DNA of 64,000 nt from NCBI RefSeq assembly GCF_003233845.1, contig NZ_QKRB01000051.1:124001-188000 (forward strand), in the 5' to 3' direction. A model generated the notes under the pieces. It had not been told where the DNA came from, made no database searches, and was given only the letters and a program-made list of their open reading frames with translations. The position numbers and the translations under genes were made by a program. This DNA comes from Paenibacillus sambharensis. Its GTDB lineage: Bacteria; Bacillota; Bacilli; Paenibacillales; Paenibacillaceae. The stretch's first letter is position 1. Each line of letters opens with the position of its first letter. Positions 33,004-40,902 of this stretch are shown here, piece after piece.

Positions 33004-34185
33004 CTAAGCCAGCTTCTCTACGCCATTGCCAATGCTGCAGACATAGAAGTCTGCGGTAAGACCGGTTGCTTCCGTATACTTGCGTCCAACCTCGTTCTTG
33101 AACTTCTCTACACTGTCTTGATGAACCAGCGATACGGTACAGCCGCCGAAGCCGGCGCCTGTCATCCGGGAGCCAAGCACACCTTCAACCTCACGTGCTG
33201 CAGCAACCATCGAATCCAGCTCATGGCCCGTTACTTCATACAGGTCGCGGAGCGAATCATGCGAGCCGTTCATTAAGGCGCCGAATGCAGGCAGGTCATT
33301 GCTCTTAAGCACTTCTATTGAACGGAGCACGCGGTCAATCTCTTCTACTACGTGGCGCGCCCGCTTGCGCACGGTCTCATCCTCGATGAGATGCTCGTTC
33401 TCGTTATATTCGCTGAGGCTGATCTGGCCCAGCAGGGTCATGTTCGGGAATTTCTTCTGCAGGTCCTTAACCGCCTGCTCGCACTGGCTGCGGCGCTCGT
33501 TATATTTGGAGTCTACCAGTCCCCTGCGTTTGTTCGTATTGCCGATCACCAGCTTGTACTCCCCGCCCTTGAACGGAACATGCTCGTAATCCAGCGTGTC
33601 GCACATCAGCAGGATGGCATGGTCCTTCTTGCCGTTCGCGACAGCGAACTGGTCCATAATCCCGCATTTCACGCCGTTGAATTCATTCTCCGACTTCTGG
33701 GACAGAAGGGCGATCTTAACCGTATCCGTCTCGTATCCGCCAAGGGTGAGCAGCGCATAAGCCGTTACCACCTCTATTGAGGCAGATGAAGATAAACCAG
33801 CCCCGTTCGGAATCTCACCGTGATACAGCAGGTCGAATCCATGCGCGAAGGTCCTGCCCTCCTGCTGCAGCTCATGAACGATCCCCTTCGGGTAGTTCAT
33901 CCAATCGTCTGCTTCATCATAGACAATCGGGTTCATATCAAGCACCTTGTGCGATTCAAAATTCGTAGTTGCGAGCCCCAGCTTGCTGTCCTCACGCTCA
34001 CGGATCAGAAGAGTCGTGCCGAAAGTAAGCGCCGCAGGGAATACATAGCCTCCATTATAGTCGGTATGCTCGCCAATCAGATTGACCCGTCCGGGTGCAT
34101 GAAAGACATGAATGCCTTCACCGCTGCCGCCGTAAATCTCCAGGAAACGCTGCTTCAATTGCTGCAAATCCGCCATAGTCGTCAT
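33004..34185 (-). CDS. galK: Galactokinase
   Basis: This 393-residue GHMP kinase has the galactokinase signature GRVNLIGEHTDYNGGYVFP near residue 35. The ATP-binding motif GAGLSSSASIEV and motif 3 TGAGFGGCTVSLV are also present. It phosphorylates galactose at C1, the first step of the Leloir pathway. AAAGGA precedes the ATG at 34185; a GTG one codon upstream is less likely. It is the first gene of the operon. Its promoter has a near-consensus -10 (TATACT, 34242-34237) but a poor -35, which fits activation by the divergent AraC-type regulator. Confidence 0.96.
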   Translation of the reverse strand: MTTMADLQQLKQRFLEIYGGSGEGIHVFHAPGRVNLIGEHTDYNGGYVFPAALTFGTTLLIREREDSKLGLATTNFESHKVLDMNPIVYDEADDWMNYPKGIVHELQQEGRTFAHGFDLLYHGEIPNGAGLSSSASIEVVTAYALLTLGGYETDTVKIALLSQKSENEFNGVKCGIMDQFAVANGKKDHAILLMCDTLDYEHVPFKGGEYKLVIGNTNKRRGLVDSKYNERRSQCEQAVKDLQKKFPNMTLLGQISLSEYNENEHLIEDETVRKRARHVVEEIDRVLRSIEVLKSNDLPAFGALMNGSHDSLRDLYEVTGHELDSMVAAAREVEGVLGSRMTGAGFGGCTVSLVHQDSVEKFKNEVGRKYTEATGLTADFYVCSIGNGVEKLA

Positions 34186-34384
34186 CACATTCCTTTGCCC
34201 TTAGGATTGTAAAGTTGTTTTGTTTTCTTAGTTCCAAGTATAGACCACTGATCCCGCGAAGGAAATGGCACTATATGAAGCATACATGGAGTTATGTGAC
34301 TTCTTCAAATGTTAGTTATCGAAGCCCGCATCAGATTATGATAAGATTTAGTTAATTATCACGGATGAGGAAAGGTGGCATACC

Positions 34385-35242
34385 ATGATCCCGCAGGATA
34401 GTTATATGGTCGTTTCGAACCCCGTTTCCATTGAGTATGGGGACTTCAACGTTCTCTTCACCGGGGAAAGCCAGACCAAGCCCGGCCACAGCATCGGCCC
34501 TAAGGTGTATGACTTCTACCTCCTTCACCATATTCTGTCCGGCAGAGGGACATTTACAGTTCAAGGAACCGAATATCCCCTTCATGCCGGCCATTCCTTC
34601 CTCATTGAACCCGAACAGCTTGTCCAGTACGCTGCAGATGAAGCCGATCCCTGGCGCTACCGCTGGGTTGCTTTTGCCGGCTCAAGATGTTCTGAGCTTG
34701 TCAGCTCCGTCGGTTTGACCAACGGGCGGCTGGTTGTTGATTCACAGGATAACCGGCGCATCGCTTCCTATATTAGACGCATCCGCCACGCCTTCCGCTC
34801 ACGCGGGCCTTATGCCCATCTTCAGGCTGGCGGGCTGCTTCAGCTCATACTGGCTGAGCTTGGCGATGCACTCCGGCTGCCGGATGACCAGCCGGGCTAT
34901 GCCGGCGAGGAAGGCAGCGCGCTCGTTCAGCAGGTCATCCGCTACTTATCCACCCAATATGCCGAGCCGGTATCCATCGAGCGGATGGCGGAGACGATCG
35001 GCTTTAACCGCGCCTACTTGTCCAGAGCGTTCAAACGGCATACCGGCATGTCGCCGGTCACCTTCCTGCTGCGACTCCGTATCGATAAAGCCAGAAGGCT
35101 GCTTCGCGAGCGCCAGGAGCTGACAGTCGAGCAGATTGCAGCCTCAGTCGGCTTCCAGGATCCGCTTTATTTTTCCAAGCAGTTTCGCCGGATTTACGGC
35201 CAGCCGCCTACGTCGTACAGAGAGGAAATGCGCCAGCTGTAA
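34385..35242 (+). CDS. AraC family transcriptional regulator, probable gal regulator
   Basis: This 285-residue protein has an N-terminal cupin sugar-binding domain (residues 20-130; DFYLLHHILSGRGTFTVQGTEYPLHAGHSFLIEP). The C-terminal AraC DNA-binding domain has two helix-turn-helix units: PVSIERMAETIGFNRAYLSRAFK, then LTVEQIAASVGFQDPLYFSKQF. It is divergent from galK across 199 bases, so control of galKET is likely. An alpha-galactoside or galactose inducer is inferred. GGAAAGGTGG lies upstream of the ATG. Confidence 0.9.
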   Translation: MIPQDSYMVVSNPVSIEYGDFNVLFTGESQTKPGHSIGPKVYDFYLLHHILSGRGTFTVQGTEYPLHAGHSFLIEPEQLVQYAADEADPWRYRWVAFAGSRCSELVSSVGLTNGRLVVDSQDNRRIASYIRRIRHAFRSRGPYAHLQAGGLLQLILAELGDALRLPDDQPGYAGEEGSALVQQVIRYLSTQYAEPVSIERMAETIGFNRAYLSRAFKRHTGMSPVTFLLRLRIDKARRLLRERQELTVEQIAASVGFQDPLYFSKQFRRIYGQPPTSYREEMRQL

Positions 35243-35347
35243 CCGCCTTCTAACATGTCCAAGGAGATCACTCTGCTGCTCGCTTCGAATCCTGCTTAAC
35301 GTTACCCATTCAGCGTGCCAACGCCCGATAGCTGGGGGATTTTCCCG

Positions 35348-35373
35348 GTTTCAAGCGAGCGGCAGAAGGTTAA
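35348..35373 (+). promoter_or_regulatory. Candidate sigma-B promoter for the YtxH gene
   Basis: GTTTCA, 14 bases, GGTTAA. The Bacillus sigma-B consensus is GTTTAA, 12-15 bases, GGGWAW. Exactly the same hexamers and spacing recur at 42934-42959. The leader to the gene would be about 125 bases. Confidence 0.4.
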
Positions 35374-35508
35374 GAAGAGACATACACGGATGACAGCCGC
35401 TGCCAAACACAGGAAGACCGGGCGGCGTCACCGCAGGGATAAAGCAGGAGTAAACAGCTGCCTGTTTTATCAACTAAGACTAACTTATACAGAAGGAGTT
35501 GACCGGAC

Positions 35509-36006
35509 ATGGCGACAAACGAAATGCAGCAATCAAGCGGTATGTGGAAGGGCGCACTGATCGGCGGTATCGTAGGAGCGGCTGCAGCATTGCTGCTGGC
35601 ACCAAAGCCGGGTCGCGAGCTGCGCAGTGAACTCAAGATGAAAGCCGGTGACACTTGTGATACCGTTAAGACACAAGCAACTGAATGGGCTTCTGCAGCC
35701 AAGGATGCATGCAAAGTGGTAACAGAGCAGGCCCAAATGCTGGCTGGCAAGTTCCAGGAAATGGCTAAGGCCACGAAGGAATCCTCCAGCGACATGGCCA
35801 GCAAGGCGCATGACTCGGTATCGATGGCTGCCGACAAGGTAAGGGAAACGGTAGATACAATGAGCTCGCGTGAGAAGGACATGACGGACATGGCGGAAGA
35901 CCGGGCCCACAAAGCTGTGGACAAGGCTGAGGACGCCACCGATCAGGTTTCCAAGCAAACCTCTTCAACCACTTCTTCTTCATCTCAGGTAACAACCAGT
36001 CTGTAA
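35509..36006 (+). CDS. YtxH domain-containing general stress protein
   Basis: This 165-residue protein opens with the YtxH-type segment WKGALIGGIVGAAAALLLAPKPGRELR, a hydrophobic Gly/Ala-rich helix followed by the PKSGKE-like motif. The rest is a long amphipathic helix rich in Ala, Lys, Asp and Ser with near-11-residue periodicity, like LEA-type stress proteins, and a Ser/Thr tail. Such proteins belong to the general stress response; the molecular role is unknown. AGAAGGAG precedes the ATG. A 70-residue gene follows after 19 bases. Confidence 0.8.
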   Translation: MATNEMQQSSGMWKGALIGGIVGAAAALLLAPKPGRELRSELKMKAGDTCDTVKTQATEWASAAKDACKVVTEQAQMLAGKFQEMAKATKESSSDMASKAHDSVSMAADKVRETVDTMSSREKDMTDMAEDRAHKAVDKAEDATDQVSKQTSSTTSSSSQVTTSL

Positions 36007-36025
36007 TAAGAGGGAGAGAACCGGT

Positions 36026-36238
36026 ATGGAGCTGTACGAAATTCGCCCTCAAGGCGAGCGAAGCGAGCCTTCCTCCGGACAAGCCGGCCGTCCTCACAAG
36101 CCTGTTGAAGAGGCGGAGAACGGCACGATGGTCCAGGATGAACAGGACGCGAAGCGGCTGGGCAAGGATATGGAGCAGGTTGAGACCAACCAGGAGCTCC
36201 GTGAAGCAGGACTTGTACCCGATCCCATACAGGACTGA
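36026..36238 (+). CDS. Small hydrophilic hypothetical protein, 70 residues
   Basis: GAGGGAGAG precedes the ATG at 36026. The sequence is highly charged and disordered-looking (GTMVQDEQDAKRLGKDMEQVE ... EAGLVPDPIQD). There is no membrane segment. It sits between the YtxH gene and a terminator, so it probably belongs to the same stress unit. I do not recognise a family. Confidence 0.6.
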   Translation: MELYEIRPQGERSEPSSGQAGRPHKPVEEAENGTMVQDEQDAKRLGKDMEQVETNQELREAGLVPDPIQD

Positions 36239-36262
36239 TTAGAGATGATTCGATATGACAAG

Positions 36263-36312
36263 AGGGACTTTCCAGAGCCTCCGTGGATACACGGATAAGC
36301 GGGAAAGTCCCT
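36263..36312 (+). terminator. Terminator of the YtxH unit
   Basis: AGGGACTTTCC (36263-36273) and GGAAAGTCCCT (36302-36312), then TATTTGCG. From here to 36590 I see no gene or clear repeat. Confidence 0.7.
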
Positions 36313-36591
36313 TATTTGCGTGCCCCTTTCAACACGTTAAACCTTCATATTCGAAGCTTGCTTGGGCTGTAACGATCCTGTGAAGCCTTAATTAGGCGGT
36401 TCTCTGCAAGTTAACTGGATTATTCGTGCATTAACGATGCTTCGTTTCGTTACAAAAGAGCACCGGCTTTTTGAAGGCGAATAGCGATGGTGAGGTTCGT
36501 TAAATTCTGCACCGTGCGAAGCTCCCAGCGCGCGGTGCCGGCCCTTTCGGTTGAGCCTACTTTGCTAAGGAACGTTTTCTTCAAAATGTAA

Positions 36592-36636
36592 GAAGGCCGT
36601 CCCTAAGTCGTATGACTTATGGGACAGCCCTTCCTC
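36592..36636 (-). terminator. Hairpin after the general stress protein gene
   Basis: On the minus strand GGAAGG and CTGTCCCATAAGTC pair with GACTTAGGGACGG and CCTTC around an ATAC loop. The T-tract is poor (TTACATTTT), so termination strength is uncertain. Confidence 0.5.
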
Positions 36637-36674
36637 GAACTTAACCGGCTGCTATCAACCAGCCGCAGCTCTTG

Positions 36675-37196
36675 TTACAATATTTCTTGTGCGCCATGGT
36701 TGCGGAGTAAGGCTTCCGCATCTCCGCCATAGCTGTTGTCCGTCTCAGCTACAACCGCGAAGCCTCCATCACGTATTGCATCCCGGCATACTTCCGCTTC
36801 TTTGCCATTCAGCCCAAGATCCTTTAGCGCACTCTTCATTCCGCCATCATCACCTGCGAATGATCCGAATGCGAGAACTCCTGCCGGGTATGCCACCCCG
36901 TTATAGCTGGCATAACCGGTTCCGCCGGTATAGCCGCCGCCACCGCCAGCAGCTGCAGCCGGAGCAGCCCCTGCCGGGATTATGCCCCCTATAGAATCGC
37001 CCCTGCCGCCGCGTGCATCCGTTAAATCATTCAATTCGTCGACGTGGACATCTGTTTCCGATTCAACCAGTCTCGATCCTTCATGATCTTTGGCCAGCAC
37101 CTTGATTTCCTCAGGCTTGAAACCGGCCCGCTCAAGGTCCTCCAATGCCCCAATAACCTGCTCCTGCTTCGCAAAAATACCGATAGTCTTAGTCAT
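36675..37196 (-). CDS. General stress protein 17M-like (YflT family)
   Basis: This 173-residue protein has two YflT-type halves: KTIGIFAKQEQVIGALEDLERAGFKPEEIKVLAKD and a C-terminal GGFAVVAETDNSYGGDAEALLRNHGA. A Gly/Ala-rich linker joins them. The family (B. subtilis YflT/GS17M) belongs to the sigma-B regulon. Its biochemical role is unknown. AAAGGGAGGCG precedes the ATG. It follows a small membrane-protein gene on the same strand, and a strong sigma-B promoter lies upstream of both. Confidence 0.85.
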   Translation of the reverse strand: MTKTIGIFAKQEQVIGALEDLERAGFKPEEIKVLAKDHEGSRLVESETDVHVDELNDLTDARGGRGDSIGGIIPAGAAPAAAAGGGGGYTGGTGYASYNGVAYPAGVLAFGSFAGDDGGMKSALKDLGLNGKEAEVCRDAIRDGGFAVVAETDNSYGGDAEALLRNHGAQEIL

Positions 37197-37264
37197 CCCA
37201 AATCGCCTCCCTTTACAAATTGGTATGCCCCGATTCGATCCAGGTCAATCAGGCTGTACGCTGA

Positions 37265-37426
37265 TTACGAAAGCATCGGGAACACATAGCGTACAAGGAA
37301 ATATAGAAATCCAAAGAAGATAATAATGTATGCGGCATACTTGATGAAGGTTGATGCAACCATGCTGGAATCAGACCTTTTCTCCGTATGCCTTTCTTCG
37401 ATACTAGTATTTCGGTTCTGTACCAT
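37265..37426 (-). CDS. Small single-pass membrane protein, 53 residues
   Basis: An ATG at 37426 with GGAGGCGG upstream opens a 53-residue frame. It starts MVQNRNTSIEERHTEKRSDS and ends in one hydrophobic helix (YIIIFFGFLYFLVRYVFPML). It is the first gene after a near-consensus sigma-B promoter and precedes the 17M-like gene by 68 bases. This suggests a stress-induced membrane peptide. No family is recognised. Confidence 0.7.
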   Translation of the reverse strand: MVQNRNTSIEERHTEKRSDSSMVASTFIKYAAYIIIFFGFLYFLVRYVFPMLS

Positions 37427-37482
37427 ATGATCCGCCTCCCTTAACTGCCCTGCTTATCCATAACAGGCGCCGTTAGGCACTA

Positions 37483-37508
37483 ATACCCGCCCCCACTTAG
37501 GGTCAAAC
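37483..37508 (-). promoter_or_regulatory. Sigma-B promoter for the small membrane protein / 17M-like unit
   Basis: GTTTGA, 14 bases, GGGTAT on the minus strand, about 57 bases before the start at 37426. It matches the Bacillus sigma-B consensus at 11 of 12 positions. Confidence 0.7.
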
Positions 37509-37659
37509 AATATGCAGCTGCAGCCGGCAGCCCTTTTGCTGCTTCTCTTGCCCCTATGTTTCAATCAAGATGGCACTGGTTAATTAGAGATATGGTGAGG
37601 TAGAATATTTATATCAGCAAGGACAAGACATTGAAGATTTTAGGTCAGGAGAGGAAAAG

Positions 37660-37992
37660 ATGAAGCAGCCCGAAAAATTTCAATTGCGCACCGAAACGCA
37701 AGAAGGCCGGTGCATTGTGTATGTGAGTGGAGAGCTTGATCTCGAGGTGGCCACACAAATGCGTGCAGCCATGGCTCCGCTCGTAGAATTAAAGGACCGT
37801 GAGCTGTCCTTGAACTTGCGCGACCTTAAATATATAGACAGCACGGGTATTGGCATCCTGGTTTCCGTTCTGAAGGCGCGGCATGCCAACCAGGCACCGT
37901 TTACCGTCGAAGCGATCCCGCCTACCATCCGCAAGCTGTTTGACATGACGGGCATTACCCCTTTTATTACCAAACAAAATCAGGAACAATAA
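37660..37992 (+). CDS. rsbV: Anti-anti-sigma factor RsbV
   Basis: This 110-residue STAS-domain protein has the phosphoacceptor motif YIDSTGIGILVS, with Ser61 the expected target of RsbW kinase. Unphosphorylated RsbV binds RsbW and frees sigma-B. AGGAGAGG precedes the ATG. It is the first gene of rsbV-rsbW-sigB. A weak sigma-B-like sequence (GTTAAT, 14 bases, GGTAGA) lies 60-80 bases upstream, which would allow autoregulation. Confidence 0.93.
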   Translation: MKQPEKFQLRTETQEGRCIVYVSGELDLEVATQMRAAMAPLVELKDRELSLNLRDLKYIDSTGIGILVSVLKARHANQAPFTVEAIPPTIRKLFDMTGITPFITKQNQEQ

Positions 37993-38011
37993 AGGCGAGA
38001 AAGGATCGAGG

Positions 38012-38500
38012 ATGAACGAGATGAAAGCAACCGATGAATTGATAAAACTCCAGTTGCCCGCCTCCGCCGAATATGTGGACCTTGTAAGGGTCACATTGTA
38101 CGGCATCGCAGCCAAGATGGGATTCTCCTATGAAGAAATTGAAGATATGAAGGTTGCAGTTTCCGAAGCGTGCAATAATGCAGTTCTGCATGCATACGGC
38201 AATCATCCAACCGGCACTACCTCCCAGGCTCCGGAGGAGCAGCCGCGGATGGAAGTGCGTTTTATCAAGAAACAAGATGCGCTGTCCATTGTAGTCAAGG
38301 ATGAAGGCGAAAGCTTTGATGCCCTTGCGGTAGCAAGACAGAAATCCCCAATGCACGGCAAGTCCATTGACCAGCTCACGGCTGGAGGCCTGGGCTTGTA
38401 TCTCATGCAGGCGTTAATGGATCAAGTGGAGGTGCATAGTGACGCAGGTACCGAGGTTGTCTTGACCAAGCGCCTGGTCAGGAGTGAAGATACGGTATGA
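38012..38500 (+). CDS. rsbW: Serine kinase / anti-sigma-B factor RsbW
   Basis: This 162-residue GHKL-type ATPase has the N box EIEDMKVAVSEACNNAVLHAYG, the G1 box VKDEGESFD and a C-terminal GGLGLYLMQALMD. It binds sigma-B or RsbV and phosphorylates RsbV. It starts 20 bases after rsbV, and its stop overlaps the sigB start (ATGA), so the regulator and sigma factor are translationally coupled. Confidence 0.93.
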   Translation: MNEMKATDELIKLQLPASAEYVDLVRVTLYGIAAKMGFSYEEIEDMKVAVSEACNNAVLHAYGNHPTGTTSQAPEEQPRMEVRFIKKQDALSIVVKDEGESFDALAVARQKSPMHGKSIDQLTAGGLGLYLMQALMDQVEVHSDAGTEVVLTKRLVRSEDTV

Positions 38501-39279
38501 GTACACAGCCTGCTAATCAACCGCCGCTAGAAACGTCATCGCTTATTCTGGAATATCAGAACAATCCGACTAACGAAACGGCGACACAACTCATCGAGCA
38601 TTATGAACCGATGGTACGCATGGCAGCGGGCAAAATATCAAGAAACCGTCCGGATCTATATGAGGATCTGTATCAAGTCGGACAGATGGCGCTTCTTAGG
38701 CTCTTTGCCCAATATGACGCATCTGTCGGCGTTCAGTTTGAACCCTATGCCATGAAGAGTATTATCGGCCATATGAAAAATTACTTGCGGGACAAATCGT
38801 GGTATGTTCAGGTACCCCGCCGCATTAAAGAAAAAGGCATCGTCGTTCAGCAGGCCATTGATGAGCTTACAATCAAGCTGGAGCGTTCTCCGAATGTTGA
38901 AGAAATATCAGTCCACCTTGACCTTCCCTATGAAGAAACACTGGAAATCCTGGCTGGACGAGATCTATACCACTATGTATCCCTGGATACGCCAATCTCC
39001 GAAGAGGAGAGCACAACCACACTTGGCGAATTAATCGGCTCTCCTGCTGATGATTATGACACGGTGGACAAGAAGCTGGACCTGCAGGCTGCTATGAGCA
39101 AGCTAAAGCCCGAGGAGCAGCAGGTGCTGGAGCTTGTGTTTGAGGAAGGCTTGCCTCAGCGGGCTATTGCCGATCAGCTGGGCGTATCGCAAATGAGCAT
39201 TTCACGCATTCAGAAGCGGGCTATTGAAAAGCTGAAGCAGCTTCTGACCCAAGAAGCAAGCGATGCATATGACATGTGA
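38497..39279 (+). CDS. sigB: RNA polymerase sigma-B factor
   Basis: This 260-residue sigma-70 protein of the SigB/SigF/SigG group has region 2 (QVGQMALLRLFAQYD ... FEPYAMKSIIGHMKNYLRD), region 3, and region 4.2 with helix-turn-helix LPQRAIADQLGVSQMSISRIQKRAI. It directs general stress transcription. It is the third gene of the operon. No rsbX gene follows: the next gene is a CorA-like transporter after a terminator. Confidence 0.93.
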   Translation: MSTQPANQPPLETSSLILEYQNNPTNETATQLIEHYEPMVRMAAGKISRNRPDLYEDLYQVGQMALLRLFAQYDASVGVQFEPYAMKSIIGHMKNYLRDKSWYVQVPRRIKEKGIVVQQAIDELTIKLERSPNVEEISVHLDLPYEETLEILAGRDLYHYVSLDTPISEEESTTTLGELIGSPADDYDTVDKKLDLQAAMSKLKPEEQQVLELVFEEGLPQRAIADQLGVSQMSISRIQKRAIEKLKQLLTQEASDAYDM

Positions 39280-39327
39280 TCGATGCAATCGTTCCACACG
39301 GTATCATAAGGTTTATGTCCCTTACTG

Positions 39328-39367
39328 ATAGACACGCCCGCCGGTCACCGGTATGGGGCGTGTCTAT
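39328..39367 (+). terminator. Terminator of rsbV-rsbW-sigB
   Basis: ATAGACACGCCC (39328-39339) and GGGCGTGTCTAT (39356-39367), followed by TTGGTTT. Confidence 0.8.
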
Positions 39368-39479
39368 TTGGTTTACAGAAGTCCGGTTCAAGCTCCTCTC
39401 TACTCCCTGAGTTGTGTTAAAGCGGTCTTTCAGAGTATGATGGGAGCAATACATGCTACCGGTCTGTAGGAGGTCATCC

Positions 39480-40838
39480 ATGATTCATCGTATGCTTCGT
39501 TACCGGGAAGGCTGGGAATGGCATATGCTTACGCACTCCCGGACGGACGCTGCTGCAGGGAGCAGAGGCGGGCGCCCGGATGATCGCTCCGCTTCCCGTA
39601 CCATCACCGCACAAGGCGGGGAAGCCGGAAATCAACTGCCGGATTCCAGCGCCCTGCTTGATATCAAGCGCAAGTTTCCCTTCTGCTCCGACTGGCTGGA
39701 TGCAGCCATTGTGCGGACAGATAATCATATAACCGTCACAGAAAACGAAGAGGGCCACCCCGTCCTGCACGGTACGCTGATGATCCAGCTGTCCGATAAT
39801 GATGAGGATGTGATGCCCCTTCACTTCTGGCTGAGCGCAGCCAGGATCATCACGCTGCAGACCGATTTGCGATTCTCAATCCGCTTGCAGCAGCAGCCGT
39901 GGGAGGACAAGCTTGAACGCAGCCAAAGTGCTCCCGAAGCCTTCTCAGTCATGCTCGCATCCACGCTGGACTCCTTCCACAGTGGTCTGGATGAATTCGA
40001 GAAGCGGCTCGGACATCTGGAAGAATCCATGCGCTCCTACAACCGCTCGGATCTTATGGAAACTATATTCGCAAGGCGCTATGAGCTGCTGCACTGGAGT
40101 CACCACTATATCGCTGTGAAGGAGCTGCAGGGTGCGCTTAAGGAAGCCTTTCTGAACGCCCTGCCCGAAACGCCGGGCTATCTCCGGCTTCACTACCGGC
40201 TTGAGCGGCTGGGCGGTGTTATCAGCCATTATGCTGGCGAAATCGACACCCTAATATCCATGGATGATGCCATCTCCTCCTTCCGGGGCAATGACATTAT
40301 GAAGACCTTAACCATCTTTACCGTTCTGTTCATGCCCGCTACCATCGTGGGCGCCCTCTGGGGGATGAACGTTGACAAGCTGCCATGGACCAGCGGCCAA
40401 TGGAGCTTCGTCATCCTATGCGGTGCTGTTCTTGCCTGTATGCTGCTGATCTATCTCTGGCTGTGGCGCAAGGGCTGGACAGGCGACATCCTGCTCGGCC
40501 GCCGTAAGAAGCTGCAGGCAGCAGCAGCCGGGAAGACAGGGAGAAGCCGGCGGGACACCGCTTTTGAGACACACGAGCTTCGTCAACGGGAGCTGGAACT
40601 GAAATATGCCACAAGCGCTGACTATCCCAATGCAGCAGCCCGCAGCGGGACGGCTCATTCTTCGGCCGCTATACATGAGGATGGATTGCCCAGCCGCAAG
40701 CACCGCCTGCCTTCCATTAAATACTCACATAACGCTTATTCCCAGGGAATAACGGATTCAGCCTCACTAGACTTGGATAAACGTTTAGATAGCGATTCTG
40801 GCAAGCTTCCGCTGTCCCGTTCCCGCAAGACGACATAA
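39480..40838 (+). CDS. CorA-like divalent cation transporter with C-terminal extension
   Basis: TAGGAGG six bases upstream supports the ATG at 39480, giving 452 residues. The cytoplasmic part is helical (LDSFHSGLDEFEKRLGHLEESM). Two membrane segments follow, the first ending in the CorA signature as ALWGMNVDKLPW. The family forms pentameric magnesium or cobalt channels. After the second membrane segment comes an unusual hydrophilic tail of about 110 residues with no recognised domain. It lies within the stress region, but no sigma-B promoter was seen in front of it. Confidence 0.83.
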   Translation: MIHRMLRYREGWEWHMLTHSRTDAAAGSRGGRPDDRSASRTITAQGGEAGNQLPDSSALLDIKRKFPFCSDWLDAAIVRTDNHITVTENEEGHPVLHGTLMIQLSDNDEDVMPLHFWLSAARIITLQTDLRFSIRLQQQPWEDKLERSQSAPEAFSVMLASTLDSFHSGLDEFEKRLGHLEESMRSYNRSDLMETIFARRYELLHWSHHYIAVKELQGALKEAFLNALPETPGYLRLHYRLERLGGVISHYAGEIDTLISMDDAISSFRGNDIMKTLTIFTVLFMPATIVGALWGMNVDKLPWTSGQWSFVILCGAVLACMLLIYLWLWRKGWTGDILLGRRKKLQAAAAGKTGRSRRDTAFETHELRQRELELKYATSADYPNAAARSGTAHSSAAIHEDGLPSRKHRLPSIKYSHNAYSQGITDSASLDLDKRLDSDSGKLPLSRSRKTT

Positions 40839-40842
40839 CAAC

Positions 40843-40882
40843 AAGGCAAGCCCCTGAGCTGTTAAGCTTAGGGGCTTGCCTT
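40843..40882. terminator. Bidirectional terminator between corA-like and PP2C genes
   Basis: AAGGCAAGCCCCT and AGGGGCTTGCCTT with a short loop, between convergent genes. Confidence 0.8.
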
Positions 40883-40902
40883 TGCCGTCCATTCTGTTTA
40901 AC

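Noticed and set aside
36313-36590. Intergenic stretch after the YtxH unit as another copy of the dispersed repeat
   Set aside because: It has scattered GTTAAC and CGTTAC words but no alignable stretch and no TAACGGAACTCAG core.
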